From: Natranaeroarchaeum aerophilus
Lineage (GTDB): Archaea > Halobacteriota > Halobacteria > Halobacteriales > Natronoarchaeaceae
Direction of reading: 5' to 3'
Assembly (NCBI RefSeq): GCF_023638055.1
Contig: NZ_JAKRVY010000007.1
Location: forward strand, 124,001 to 188,000
Length of the DNA: 64,000 nucleotides
The translations under genes and the position numbers were made by a program. Below, in pieces: positions 26,857-35,861 of this stretch (its first letter is position 1; every line of letters starts with the position of its first letter). The notes below the pieces were generated by a model. It was not told the origin of the DNA, made no database searches, and worked only from the letters and a program-made list of their open reading frames with translations.

Positions 26857-27405
26857 ATGAATATGGTTAGTGAGGAGATTCTGGCGGCCCGCGAGGAGGT
26901 CATCACTGCGATGGAAGCGATTGCTGCGGAGTATGGACTGCCACGAAGTGTTGGACAGGTCTACGGCGTGCTCTATTTCGCCGACGGCGCGCTCTCGCTG
27001 GACTCCCTTGCCGAACGAAGCGGGTATGCAAAGTCGACTGCAAGCGACGCCGTCCATACGCTTGAGACGCTGTATCTCGCGCGACAGACGAGCCGGCCCG
27101 CCGGTGGTCGGCGTGCGTACTTCGAGGCAGAACGGGACCTCTGGACAGCGTTCAACCGCATCGCCGTAGAGTCCGGCAGACGGGAAATCGATCTGATGCA
27201 GCGCGCGCTAGCGAACGCCGAAGAACAACTGGAGTCGGTTGACGGCGGAACGGCGGATCTCGATCGGGTCAAGAACCTCCAGGCGACCTACGAACAGATG
27301 GCCACGATGCTTGCGGTCCTCGAAAATGCTGATCCAGAGGAGCTGATTGACGCTCTGGAACAGACTATCGATTCCAGTGGCTCCACTGACGGTGGATTGC
27401 CATGA
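26857..27405 (+). CDS. GbsR/MarR-family transcriptional regulator
   Basis: This 182-aa protein is of the GbsR type: an N-terminal helix, then a MarR-like winged HTH (GLPRSVGQVYGVLYFADGALSLDSLAERSGYAKSTASDAVHTLE, about residues 22-66), a basic wing (RQTSRPAGGRRAYFEAE) and a long C-terminal helix for dimerisation (ANAEEQLESVDG...LQATYEQMATMLAVLENA). In haloarchaea such proteins often control osmolyte or transport genes; no target lies next to it except possibly itself. ATG 26857 or 26863 both fit. Confidence 0.8.
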   Translation: MNMVSEEILAAREEVITAMEAIAAEYGLPRSVGQVYGVLYFADGALSLDSLAERSGYAKSTASDAVHTLETLYLARQTSRPAGGRRAYFEAERDLWTAFNRIAVESGRREIDLMQRALANAEEQLESVDGGTADLDRVKNLQATYEQMATMLAVLENADPEELIDALEQTIDSSGSTDGGLP

Positions 27406-27554
27406 TGGCGATCACTATCTGACAGCGGGCACTGACGAAGTATTGAACCCGGACGTCAGTTGTCATTGTTACATCGATTGGCGGACGATTGCGCCGTTTC
27501 GGGAACCAGTATTTGGAAAAGTAGTAAATATTGGCACATCCTATCCTTCTAGAT

Positions 27555-28292
27555 ATGGCTTCATCCAATCCAGTGTCGTTCGACCACCGGGACAGACAGC
27601 GAATCTACGAGTTCGTCGAACGACAGGGAACCGTCGATCCGCAAACGGTCCGCTCGGAGCTATTTCCGTCGGATAGTCGGGGGTTCCGCCACCACATTTC
27701 CATTCTCCGACGCAACGGTGTGTTAGCACAGACGGAAAACGGAGATCTGCGCGTCGCCGTCAGCGCGGGCGGGGAAACACGGGTGACAGAAGAAGGTGTC
27801 GAGTGTACCATCAGACCGGCACGTCAGGAAGACCTTGCCGGTATCGTCGGCCTGATCAAATCCGTTGCAGCGCCAGGCATTCATATCGTTGCGGAAACCG
27901 TTGCCCGCGAAATCGATCGGGACGAGGCATTGCTTCGGCACAATGATGTCGAATCGCGGATGTTCTTCGTTGCAACCGTCGACGAGGAGGTCATCGGCTG
28001 GGTCCATCTCAGCGCCCCTGAAATCGCTAAGCTGCGACACACCGCGGAGTTGACGCTCGGCGTACTCGAAGAGTACCGTGATCAGGGGATCGGAAACCAT
28101 CTGCTCGAGCGTGGACTGGACTGGGCTGGAACTCACGAGTACGAAAAAGTCTATCAGAGCATCCCTGCAAGCAACCACGCAGCGGTCGAGTTCCTGGAAA
28201 ACAACGGCTGGGAAGTGGAAGCGATCAGGGAAGGACACTACAAGATCGACGGCGAGTATATCGACGAAGTGATGCTCGGCATCGAACTGTGA
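27555..28292 (+). CDS. HTH-GNAT acetyltransferase, copy 2
   Basis: This 245-aa paralogue of the gene at 17835 has the same architecture: HTH-like region (FDHRDRQRIYEFVERQGTVDPQTVRSELF, residues 9-75) and a GNAT domain with YRDQGIGNHLL as the acetyl-CoA loop. Shared blocks include GFRHHISILRRNG, ESRMFFVATV, EVIGWVH and YEKVYQSIPA. TATA-like GTAAATATT lies about 28 nt before ATG 27555. It marks the right edge of the accessory region, just as copy 1 marks the left. The acetylated substrate is unknown. Confidence 0.85.
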   Translation: MASSNPVSFDHRDRQRIYEFVERQGTVDPQTVRSELFPSDSRGFRHHISILRRNGVLAQTENGDLRVAVSAGGETRVTEEGVECTIRPARQEDLAGIVGLIKSVAAPGIHIVAETVAREIDRDEALLRHNDVESRMFFVATVDEEVIGWVHLSAPEIAKLRHTAELTLGVLEEYRDQGIGNHLLERGLDWAGTHEYEKVYQSIPASNHAAVEFLENNGWEVEAIREGHYKIDGEYIDEVMLGIEL

Positions 28293-28305
28293 TACTACTT
28301 CGCAA

Positions 28306-31284
28306 TCACTCTCCGTTCTCCGATCGATCTGTCTCTGTATTACCAGGACAGTTGCGTCCGTTTTCGGCGGAATCGATGCCAGGGCCGGTCGTATCCCACG
28401 CGTCAGTACAGTCGAACCACGTACCGGTATCACCGACTCCGGGGGAGCCGCCGGGGACGACCCCGACGATCACGGTTCGACTGTCGAACCGTATCGGCTC
28501 GACACTTCCGATCCGTGCACGTTCGCCGTCAAGCTCCAGGTGAACGCTCCTGTCCTCCCGGATGTACGTCGTCCCGGCTGGTGAATCGGGAGCGCCGTCG
28601 GCCGCACTGACCTCGAACCGGGCGTACTCGCCGCTCACTTCGACATCCCAGACGCTGAACGACGCATACCAGAAGCTCGGAAACGGAATCACCGGAACAC
28701 CTGGATAGCTGATCCAGTTCCCGTAGCGTGCACTCATCGGGGCATGTGTCGTCCCCGCTGTATCGAGCGGGGGCGCACCGGCGGGCCGGACGGCCGCGAC
28801 CTCCTCGCGTTCGACCGGTTCGACCGAGAGGTACGTTGGTGCACCACGAACAGTGAATCCCACCTCCTCCGTCAGCGGTGAGCTATCGAGCGAGCCAGCG
28901 TTCTCCTCGATATCGCCGTTCAGCGCGTCTTGCCCAATACCCAGCGACGTGTCGAGTACGTTGTTCACTGCGCTCGCGTCCTCGCCAAGTTGGTCACCGA
29001 TATTGTCTTCGATCCCATCCCGAAGATCTTCGTGGCTATCACCCACAGCCTCGATTGCGTCGATCAGACTCTCGATATACGCCAGACGCAGTTCGGCTCT
29101 CGCCTTCGCGGGCGCGTTCTCGTAGCTGTCGTGGTCTCCGTCGAACACGATATCGTCCTGACGGTGTCGGAGTTCCTCGACGTACCCTTTGATCGGACTG
29201 TTGTCCGCCGTGATCAGTTCGTGTCGTTCGACTTCGAGCGGGCCGACCTCCGCTCTGACATCCCCGCGCACGTCGTCTACCTCGGCTTCTAGCCATGCTT
29301 CGAGGGAGTCCTCATCGTCCGGCTCTACCGTGACATCGAGCCAGCTGTCGTCCTCGTAGTCGAGCATCGAAACCAGTTGCTCACTATCGTAGACCTGTCG
29401 TGGTTGAACCCGCGATTCGAGCTGGTCGTCGATCTCTTCCGGATCGATACTCGTGTCAAACACTTCCCGTACAGCACGTTCAGGGAGAGCCTCGAAGTTC
29501 CCAACACGTTGACGATCAGGGCCTGGTCGTGTCGATCCGCCGGGTCGAAACGCGTACTCGACCTCCGGATCGTATCCGGCGCTGTCGACCGCCGCACCAT
29601 GGCTATGTCTTCCGTCAATATCGATTGCCACCTCGAAACGCTTCGTCGAATGGTCCACACTCGTAACTGACTCGGTTCGGTTGGTTGTGGCGTCCCCGTC
29701 TGTTCCGTTCGTCGTGCTGTTTCCATCCGTTCCGTTCGCCGCGTCGATCTCCCGTTCCCACGTACGCGTCTGTTCGTACTCGTTTGTGAGTATGATCTCG
29801 TAGCTGTACAGCGGACGACTCTGTGCCGTGTCGTCACGCCAGAGGGTCCGGCTATTTACCGTCGTATCGCTGTCGTTGACGATCGTCTTTCGATCGTCGT
29901 GAACCTCGGTCCAGTTCCCCGAATCGCTCGCGACACGATCCGGCGGATCGGCGGTCGGCAGTTCGCCGCTCGTTTCGATATCGTCCTCGGCACGCACCGA
30001 CGCGCTATACACCGAGTCGACGACGTCCGGTACCTCCCCGCTTGCGGTATCAATCAACGTATCGAGGGAGTCCGGCGTATCCTCCGAGTTAACTTCCTCG
30101 ATATCCTCGAAGGCGTCCTCGGTCATCGGATCGTCTTCGTCCCAGTTGAACTCCTCGCCGACAACGTCGTAATACGCAAGATCGGCCAGCTCGTCGATAG
30201 GGATGTCGACGGTCTCCTCGGCGAACTCCGAATCGATGATTTCGTCTTCTGCGAGTTCGGTCAGTGTAGGTGCATCAGGTAGCTCCCCTTCGTGATCGCC
30301 GTAAATGTACTCTATATCCTCACAGAGCTGTTCCGCGTCATAGCTGTCATCCGTATTCTGGTCGGTGTCAAGCAACTCCTCGCCGATGTCGGCACCCATA
30401 CACGCCCATGCGCCGCGCATCGTTCGCTCGCCGTGCGGGTCGGTCGTCCCGAACGTCGACTCCTGCACCGAGAACGCCGCGTGATTGGCCAGGACCTCGG
30501 TGTGGTCGTTCGGCGTGACATTCTCGAAGTCCCCGGGGCTCCGGTACTTGTGTGCGATCTTGAGATAGGACACCGGATAGAGCCGCGCTGCGAGTCGGCG
30601 TCCGAGTCCATCGTAACCCGTCCCCTCGTCGAAGATACCTGTATTCAACCGGGATTCGTACTCTTTGGTCCGTTCGTGGAGTTCATACAGTGGTGAAGCA
30701 ATCGTAACAGTCAGATCCTCCTGGCGGTCCGCAACTGTCGTTCCACCCCGCTCTGCCTCGAAGGCGACGTCCTCGACGGTGATTCGTATCGTCCCGTTTT
30801 CGACCCCGGGGTCGCTCGGCGTCGCTATCTCGACACGGTCGAGCGCAGCCTCGACGCTCTCGGTTGTCGGTTCGACCGATTGGAGCGATGCAGTGGTGCT
30901 CGTTTCGCCCCCGAAGTCCTGCCCCGTATGCTCCAGTCGCTGTTCGGTCTCCAGATAGACCAGGAGCGCCAGATAGGCATCGAGGGGGTCGTCCTCCCGG
31001 TCTGCGATCGCTGCACCCACAGTACTGTTCGGATCCGGTTCCGTAACCGGCGACCGTGCCGCGTTTTCCGTCGCATCGACGGCGGCAGCCCGAACAGCTG
31101 TCTGTGACGCCGCCACAGTTCGGTCGAGTGCAACCGTCGAATCGTCGTCGACCGTCGGTTCGGGTCTCGTCTCCAGCGTGGCGACGACCCCGACGCTACT
31201 GACGAGCAACAGAACGCCGATCATCGCGAAGGGGACACGTGCGCGGTCGTCGACGCGAATCGACACGGACCGTCGCCGACTCAT
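28306..31284 (-). CDS. Very large secreted/anchored protein of a pilus-like cluster
   Basis: This 992-aa protein has one N-terminal transmembrane helix (about residues 17-37, VPFAMIGVLLLVSSVGVVAT). A long acidic extracellular region follows with many N-glycosylation sequons (NGT, NST, NRT), and two or three late cysteines. From memory it matches the haloarchaeal large protein (DUF7286 type) found with archaeal type IV pilus/Tad-like secretion genes. The start at ATG 31284 overlaps the upstream stop (ATGA), rather than GTG 31293. It ends the five-gene cluster. Its function is unknown; a surface or pseudopilus tip component is an inference. Confidence 0.7.
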   Translation of the reverse strand: MSRRRSVSIRVDDRARVPFAMIGVLLLVSSVGVVATLETRPEPTVDDDSTVALDRTVAASQTAVRAAAVDATENAARSPVTEPDPNSTVGAAIADREDDPLDAYLALLVYLETEQRLEHTGQDFGGETSTTASLQSVEPTTESVEAALDRVEIATPSDPGVENGTIRITVEDVAFEAERGGTTVADRQEDLTVTIASPLYELHERTKEYESRLNTGIFDEGTGYDGLGRRLAARLYPVSYLKIAHKYRSPGDFENVTPNDHTEVLANHAAFSVQESTFGTTDPHGERTMRGAWACMGADIGEELLDTDQNTDDSYDAEQLCEDIEYIYGDHEGELPDAPTLTELAEDEIIDSEFAEETVDIPIDELADLAYYDVVGEEFNWDEDDPMTEDAFEDIEEVNSEDTPDSLDTLIDTASGEVPDVVDSVYSASVRAEDDIETSGELPTADPPDRVASDSGNWTEVHDDRKTIVNDSDTTVNSRTLWRDDTAQSRPLYSYEIILTNEYEQTRTWEREIDAANGTDGNSTTNGTDGDATTNRTESVTSVDHSTKRFEVAIDIDGRHSHGAAVDSAGYDPEVEYAFRPGGSTRPGPDRQRVGNFEALPERAVREVFDTSIDPEEIDDQLESRVQPRQVYDSEQLVSMLDYEDDSWLDVTVEPDDEDSLEAWLEAEVDDVRGDVRAEVGPLEVERHELITADNSPIKGYVEELRHRQDDIVFDGDHDSYENAPAKARAELRLAYIESLIDAIEAVGDSHEDLRDGIEDNIGDQLGEDASAVNNVLDTSLGIGQDALNGDIEENAGSLDSSPLTEEVGFTVRGAPTYLSVEPVEREEVAAVRPAGAPPLDTAGTTHAPMSARYGNWISYPGVPVIPFPSFWYASFSVWDVEVSGEYARFEVSAADGAPDSPAGTTYIREDRSVHLELDGERARIGSVEPIRFDSRTVIVGVVPGGSPGVGDTGTWFDCTDAWDTTGPGIDSAENGRNCPGNTETDRSENGE

Positions 31285-32246
31285 GGATCCCACGTCCTCA
31301 CGACGATCCGAACCTCGCCCGTGGAGAGTAGCTCGTCGGTTGCCCGTGCCACGCGTTCAGCGTCGCTGTGGTTCGTCTCGGCCGACGTATCGAGCTCGTC
31401 GCCGAGCGCATCCGAAAGTTCCTCGGCGACGATGTCGTCGGCAAGCCCGTCCGCTAACTCGTCGTTCGCCGCAAGCGCGTCGGCATCCGAGCGGCTCCTC
31501 TCGTCGTCGATGTCGTAGCCGTCGACCGTATCGAGCGATCCGACCATCCGCTCGTAGCGGTACGCGACGAGCTGGCGTTCGATACCCTGGCGTTCGAGCG
31601 CGAGCTGTGTCGCCTCGGGTGGGAATATCCCATCGATAACTGTCCCCGAAACGATCACAGCAAGCGTCTCGTAGTCCTCTTCGTAGGCCTCGCGCAACTC
31701 GGACTCTGTCGGCTGGTCGATTCCTGAGGCAACGGTCATCGTGGCGCTGCTGACATCGGCGTCCGGTGGTGGGGCCGGGCCAGCCGTCGCCTCGCCGCGG
31801 ATCGACGATCCCTCGTAGGGGGCCCAGACCGCAGTGACGTTGGCGTTTCCGTCGATTTCAGTGGTCGTTTCGGAGACCACTCCGTCGAGGCGCACCTCGT
31901 ACTCTTCACCAGCACGGGAGAGCTGCGTCTCGCCGATTTCTGTGTTCGTCACTGCGGCCGACGCCAGCAATCCGGCGACGGGACCGTGGTCCGTGCGCTC
32001 GTACGCGCTTTCCGTGTCGATCGGATCGGCGTCGAACTCGTCGTCAGCTCGTATCGGCGACATCGAGTACTCCACCGAGGTGGTCGTCGCGCCCAGCAGT
32101 TCTGCTGTCCGTTCGGCCCGGTCGGGTGCAGGGTCATCAGTGCCCGGTTCGGCGACGAGCGCGATCGTCAGCACCGCAGCGCTGACCAGCGCCAGACAGA
32201 GCGTGACGTCGACAACAGTACTGACGCCGCGCCGGTGTCGGGTCAC
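31281..32246 (-). CDS. Pilin-like membrane protein of the cluster (DUF7284-like)
   Basis: This 321-aa protein begins MTRHRRG followed by VSTVVDVTLCLALVSAAVLTI. The basic residues, Gly and hydrophobic stretch look like a class III (prepilin peptidase) signal, with cleavage after the Gly. The rest is acidic and extracellular, with helical C-terminal repeats of Ala/Asp/Glu. It is coupled by ATGA overlaps to the genes on both sides. DUF7284 assignment is from memory of similar clusters. Probably a minor pilin or pseudopilin-like subunit. Confidence 0.68.
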   Translation of the reverse strand: MTRHRRGVSTVVDVTLCLALVSAAVLTIALVAEPGTDDPAPDRAERTAELLGATTTSVEYSMSPIRADDEFDADPIDTESAYERTDHGPVAGLLASAAVTNTEIGETQLSRAGEEYEVRLDGVVSETTTEIDGNANVTAVWAPYEGSSIRGEATAGPAPPPDADVSSATMTVASGIDQPTESELREAYEEDYETLAVIVSGTVIDGIFPPEATQLALERQGIERQLVAYRYERMVGSLDTVDGYDIDDERSRSDADALAANDELADGLADDIVAEELSDALGDELDTSAETNHSDAERVARATDELLSTGEVRIVVRTWDP

Positions 32247-32701
32247 TCCCAGACCTCCACGCTGAGCGTGCCGACGTCGACGTCACCAGGGAGCTCTTCA
32301 TCGATCACGGGAATCGACCGGCTCGCAGTCCGGGCACCATCCGGGGGCAAGCCGGGATCGTCATCGCCGTGTGCATCGATCCGCACGCGATCGACGATGC
32401 GTTGCTCACCTCGTACGTCCTCGACCGAGATGGTGACGCGGACGTGATAGCCGTCCGGCAGCGTCTCGCTGGAGAGCGTTTCCAGCGCATCGGCGTTCGG
32501 GTCGTAGAGTCCATCATCGCCGAGGTCAGTCCAGACCGTATCGAGGGTGGTCTCCTCGACGGCCCGGTCGCTCGTGCCCGGGAGGGCGTTGGCGGCGTAG
32601 CCCGCGTACAGGCTCACGCCGAGACAGACGGCAGCGACCGCAACGAGCGCGGGAATCGGCTCGGTCTGCCCGCACTCGTCAGGCCGCCACGAGCGTGGCA
32701 C
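32243..32701 (-). CDS. Pilin-like small membrane protein (DUF7285-like)
   Basis: This 152-aa protein has the segment DECGQTEPIPALVAVAAVCLGVSLYAGYA near its N-terminus: Gly, a polar QTEP and a hydrophobic helix, resembling TadE/prepilin signals. GGAGGTGA lies 5 nt before the GTG at 32701, so I choose that start over the GTG at 32710 and over the much longer frame to 33019. The C-terminal domain is beta-rich (DGYHVRVTISVEDVRGEQRIVDRVRI). Overlaps the upstream gene by 23 nt and the next by 4 nt. Confidence 0.68.
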   Translation of the reverse strand: MPRSWRPDECGQTEPIPALVAVAAVCLGVSLYAGYAANALPGTSDRAVEETTLDTVWTDLGDDGLYDPNADALETLSSETLPDGYHVRVTISVEDVRGEQRIVDRVRIDAHGDDDPGLPPDGARTASRSIPVIDEELPGDVDVGTLSVEVWE

Positions 32702-33188
32702 GCTTTTCACCTCCGGATGTTGGGTACGCAACCGTCCGGACGCGCACTGTTCCGTCGGCAGGTCGCCACTCCGGATCTTGTGCCCGGTCGCGTGCGTCCT
32801 CGACATCCCCATGGAAGGCGGCCCACGCGTCGCGGTCGGCGTTGTGATCGTAAACGGAGGTGGCATCGTCGCCATCGAGGACGGCTCGCAACTGCTCGTC
32901 ACCGCTTGCCGGTACCATCCGGCCGTACGCAATTCGGGCCGTACTCTGGGTTCCGTCCGCTCGGAGCCAGAGACGTCGCTCGCCGATCCGCGCTTCGGTC
33001 CCATCGTGGTCGTACTCACCTGTCGCCTCGGCAGGGCTGGCTGCCGTCTCCTCGATCGTGTTCGCCGCTGTGGTAGCGTCCGGTGGTGGTGTCGACGGGA
33101 TGCTCAAGGCGAGTCCGGCGAGCCCAATACTGACCGCCGCGACGCCGAGCCAGACATACCAGGCATCGACCGGTGCTTCGGTGTCCAT
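32679..33188 (-). CDS. Signal-anchored protein of the cluster (DUF7283-like)
   Basis: This 169-aa protein has the N-terminus MDTEAPVDAWYVWLGVAAVSIGLAGLAL, a signal anchor, and a soluble domain of about 135 residues that ends PTSGGEKRATLVAA. It resembles the DUF7283 proteins that accompany the other members of this cluster in haloarchaea. It lies 45 nt downstream of the 33234-33698 gene and overlaps the next gene. Role in assembly unknown. Confidence 0.65.
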   Translation of the reverse strand: MDTEAPVDAWYVWLGVAAVSIGLAGLALSIPSTPPPDATTAANTIEETAASPAEATGEYDHDGTEARIGERRLWLRADGTQSTARIAYGRMVPASGDEQLRAVLDGDDATSVYDHNADRDAWAAFHGDVEDARDRAQDPEWRPADGTVRVRTVAYPTSGGEKRATLVAA

Positions 33189-33233
33189 GGCCCCAGATCG
33201 CCGCGTTCTGGTACTTAAACCGTCGGGCGGGGA

Positions 33234-33698
33234 TCACCGTCGAGAGAGCTCGACGATCGGCTTTCCGCCTGCACGGTCGCGTGTGAGACTCAGCACGAGG
33301 CTTCGCTCGCCGGTCCCCTGAAGTGCGATCGTGTCGCTACCCGGATCGGCGGCATCGACGATCGGTGCGTCGACATGCATCGCGTGCGTGTGTCCTCCTT
33401 CAACCGCGTAGCGGATCACGGAGCGATCGTCATCCACCCGGTGGATCTCGAACCGATCTACCGGTGCGGTCGTGAACGAGTCCGCCGGAAGTGTCAGGGT
33501 CAGGCTTCGCCGTGCGCCGTCGACCCCGGCAGGTGGCGGGTCCTCGTCGTCAACGAGCGAGGTGGCAGCGGTTTCGATTTCGGCGGCCTCCCGGTCGAGC
33601 ACACCCTCGGTGTTGGTAACACCCCCGCGGTCGATCGCCGGGACCGCGATAGCGAGCAGCGTGGCGGTCAACAGGACCGCGAGCACGACGCGAATCAT
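33234..33698 (-). CDS. Signal-anchored protein, first gene of pilus-like cluster (DUF7311-like)
   Basis: This 154-aa protein has an N-terminal hydrophobic segment (MIRVVLAVLLTATLLAIAVPAID) and a beta-rich remainder (SLTLTLPADSFTTAPVDRFEIHRVDDDRSVIRYAVEGG). I use ATG 33698; the same frame runs open for another 480 codons upstream but with unnatural composition, so that part is a shadow of ychF. In related loci (memory, not checked) a gene like this precedes the secretion ATPase, which is absent here. Confidence 0.62.
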   Translation of the reverse strand: MIRVVLAVLLTATLLAIAVPAIDRGGVTNTEGVLDREAAEIETAATSLVDDEDPPPAGVDGARRSLTLTLPADSFTTAPVDRFEIHRVDDDRSVIRYAVEGGHTHAMHVDAPIVDAADPGSDTIALQGTGERSLVLSLTRDRAGGKPIVELSRR

Positions 33699-34058
33699 GG
33701 TGGGACTGGCCGCGGGATCGCTCTTGAACCTGTGGCCCGACCCGGCGGTTGCGGTGGCGCGCGCTGGCTGGCGCTTGCCGCCAGCCGAAACTGCGTGAGG
33801 GACGCCGCAGAACGCAGTGAAGCGGCGAGGCTGGGGAGGACGAGGCTGTGTGGGTGGATCGAAAGGGGCCGTCGCGGTCGACGCGTCCGCGGCCCGCCAG
33901 CACTGCAGGCGAGCGTAGTGAGCCGAAGCGCGCACGGCCGCAGAGGGGGCGAGCGTGGCGGGGGCTTTCAGGCTGGCAGGAGACGTACGGTCATCACGAA
34001 CCCAACCACCGACTCCGAGAACCGAAAGGCAGTTTTCCCCGACCCGAGAAAGGCTCCT
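33699..34058. other. GC-rich intergenic region with haloarchaeal-style G/C repeats
   Basis: There are about 360 nt between divergent genes. The left half is very GC-rich with imperfect short repeats (GGCGAGGCTGGGGAGGACGAGGCTG near 33825-33848, GGCGAGCGTAGTGAGC near 33909-33924, GGGCGAGCGTGGCG near 33948-33961). I see no gene. It resembles decayed intergenic repeat sequence met in many haloarchaea; the ychF promoter must lie in the last 80 nt. Confidence 0.4.
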
Positions 34059-35237
34059 ATGCTCTCGATCGCGCTTGCCGGGAAGCCAAACGCCGGCAAG
34101 TCCACGTTCTACACCGCGGCGACGCGCGCGGACGTCGACGTCGCCAACTACCCGTTCACGACAATCGACGCGAACCGCGGCGTCACACACGCACGCACCG
34201 AGTGTCCCTGCCTCACCCGCGAAGAGCGGTGTGGTAACCAGAACTGCCACGACGGGAAACGCTACGTCCCGATCGAACTGCTGGACGTCGCTGGCCTCGT
34301 TCCGGGTGCACACGAGGGGAAGGGGCTGGGCAATCAGTTCCTTGACGAACTGACGAACGCCGACGCGATCATCAACGTCGTCGACGCTTCGGGCGGGACG
34401 AACGCGAAGGGTGAACCGGTCGAGACCGGCAGCCACGATCCGATCGAGGACATCGACTTTATCGAGGAGGAGATGGATCTCTGGCTGGCGAGTATCGTGG
34501 ACCGCAACTGGGAGACCGTCGAGCGCCAGTCCCGCTCGCCGGGCTTCGACATCGACGAGGCGCTCGCGGAAATGCTCACCGGCTTCGGCGCGACCGAGGC
34601 GGAGGTCGCGGCCAGCCTGCGCGAGGTCGAGTACCCCGAGAACCCGGCGGACTGGACCGACGAGCACCGCGAGGCGCTGGCACGGGATGTCCGCGAGCGC
34701 ACGAAGCCGATCATCGTCACGGCGAACAAGATCGACGTCGCCCCCGAGGAAAACGTCGAGAAACTGCTCGAACTGGACAAGCCCGTTATTCCCACCACGG
34801 CGGAGGGCGAACTCGCCCTGCGCAACGCCGCCGACGCCGGGCTGGTCGACTACGATCCCGGCGACGCCGAGTTCGCGATCGGTGAGGGCGTCAGCGACGA
34901 GCAACGCGCTGCCCTGGATGGCCTGCGCGGCGCGATGGACCGCTGGGACGGCACCGGCGTGCAGGGCGCGCTCGACTACGCGGTGTATGACCTGCTCGAT
35001 CGGATCACCGCTTACCCCGTGCAGGACGCCAGCAAGTGGACCGACGCGACGGGCAACGTCCTCCCCGACGCCTTCCTGCTCCCGCGGGGCTCGACGCCGG
35101 TCGACCTGGCTTACGCCGTCCACTCCGATATCGGGGACGGCTATCTCCACGCCGTCAACGCGAAAACCAGCCGTGAGGTCGGCGAGGGCTACGAACTGGA
35201 GGAGGGCGACGTCATCAAGATCGTGAGCACGAACTGA
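34059..35237 (+). CDS. ychF: YchF/OLA1-family P-loop GTPase/ATPase
   Basis: This 392-aa ribosome-associated NTPase of the Obg class has P-loop GKPNAGKST (residues 7-15), switch II DVAGLVPGAHEGKGLGN, a G4-like TANKID and a C-terminal TGS domain (TPVDLAYAVHSDIGDGYLHAVNA). Archaeal YchF has the inserted cysteines seen here (ECPCLTREERCGNQNC, about 48-63), which could bind metal or sense redox. ATG 34059 is chosen; the frame upstream is GC-rich noncoding sequence. Confidence 0.93.
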   Translation: MLSIALAGKPNAGKSTFYTAATRADVDVANYPFTTIDANRGVTHARTECPCLTREERCGNQNCHDGKRYVPIELLDVAGLVPGAHEGKGLGNQFLDELTNADAIINVVDASGGTNAKGEPVETGSHDPIEDIDFIEEEMDLWLASIVDRNWETVERQSRSPGFDIDEALAEMLTGFGATEAEVAASLREVEYPENPADWTDEHREALARDVRERTKPIIVTANKIDVAPEENVEKLLELDKPVIPTTAEGELALRNAADAGLVDYDPGDAEFAIGEGVSDEQRAALDGLRGAMDRWDGTGVQGALDYAVYDLLDRITAYPVQDASKWTDATGNVLPDAFLLPRGSTPVDLAYAVHSDIGDGYLHAVNAKTSREVGEGYELEEGDVIKIVSTN

Positions 35238-35288
35238 GCCAGCCGCCTGGCCCAGATTTTATTTCATCGGGACGTGAACGACGGTCCG

Positions 35289-35555
35289 ATGAGCAGTTTT
35301 CCCTCTTCCGACGGGAAGCCGCCGTCGGGTATGTCCACTGCGGAAGCCGTCCTCGGACTGATCGCGTTGATCTCCCTGCCCGCAGTAGCCGTGCTCGCCG
35401 CAGCCGCCTCGTGGGTGCTCTGGCTGGTACTCCCGGTTGTCGTCCTCGCCGTGCTCTACCTGCTCGTGCGGATCCTCAGGACGCTCCGCGAGTTACAGGA
35501 GTCGGTGAATCAGCTGGAACGACGCCTCGACAGATTCGATCGCGATGAACAGTAA
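35289..35555 (+). CDS. Small membrane protein with coiled coil
   Basis: This 88-aa protein has two hydrophobic stretches (about residues 20-40 and 44-64) and a C-terminal charged helix (LRTLRELQESVNQLERRLDRFDRDEQ) likely to form a coiled coil. ATG 35289 is chosen; a GTG lies five codons upstream. It follows ychF by 51 nt. No named family recognised. Confidence 0.65.
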   Translation: MSSFPSSDGKPPSGMSTAEAVLGLIALISLPAVAVLAAAASWVLWLVLPVVVLAVLYLLVRILRTLRELQESVNQLERRLDRFDRDEQ

Positions 35556-35861
35556 CAGTCCGGACTCCCCGAGCCCTCGCAGCGACAGCTAGTTCCAATC
35601 GGATCGACGCTCCAGTCTCTCTATGGCTACGGATCGCTCAGAGCTTGCGCCGAACGGTCGAGCAGATAGAGGAAACGCTCGACCGCGAACCGTAGACTGG
35701 TGGCCATCGAGTCAGTTCAGTTCTGATGTCACAATGTAACGTTGTATACAATGTGATATTATGTACAATGTGACGCCCCCGTATGTCGGCAGTCCGGACT
35801 CTCACCGAAACAGCTGTCAGCAATACTTTATACTGCAGTGAGGTCAACAACTAGCCGAGAG
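35556..35861. other. Intergenic region with repeated ACAATGT elements
   Basis: About 300 nt without a credible gene. The right half is AT-rich and carries TACAATGTGA twice in direct orientation (35747-35756 and 35764-35773) and a related CACAATGTAA (35730-35739). TATA-like ACTTTATAC follows near 35826-35834, about 30 nt before the next ATG. Confidence 0.5.
35730..35773 (+). promoter_or_regulatory. Array of three ACAATGT half-sites upstream of a membrane-protein gene
   Basis: Direct repeats TACAATGTGA at 35747-35756 and 35764-35773 are spaced 17 nt start to start, with CACAATGTAA 17 nt earlier (35730-35739). The even 17-nt period suggests cooperative regulator binding about 90-130 nt before the ATG at 35862. 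Confidence 0.45.

Noticed and set aside
33825-33961. Structured RNA in the GC-rich spacer before ychF
   Set aside because: Repeats of G/C-rich words are present but no consistent stem set or promoter is visible; more like generic haloarchaeal intergenic repeat decay.
33699-35150. 638-residue minus-strand frame running from ychF through the cluster start
   Set aside because: Only the last 154 codons from ATG 33698 have natural composition and a signal anchor; the rest is antisense to ychF and GC-rich spacer.
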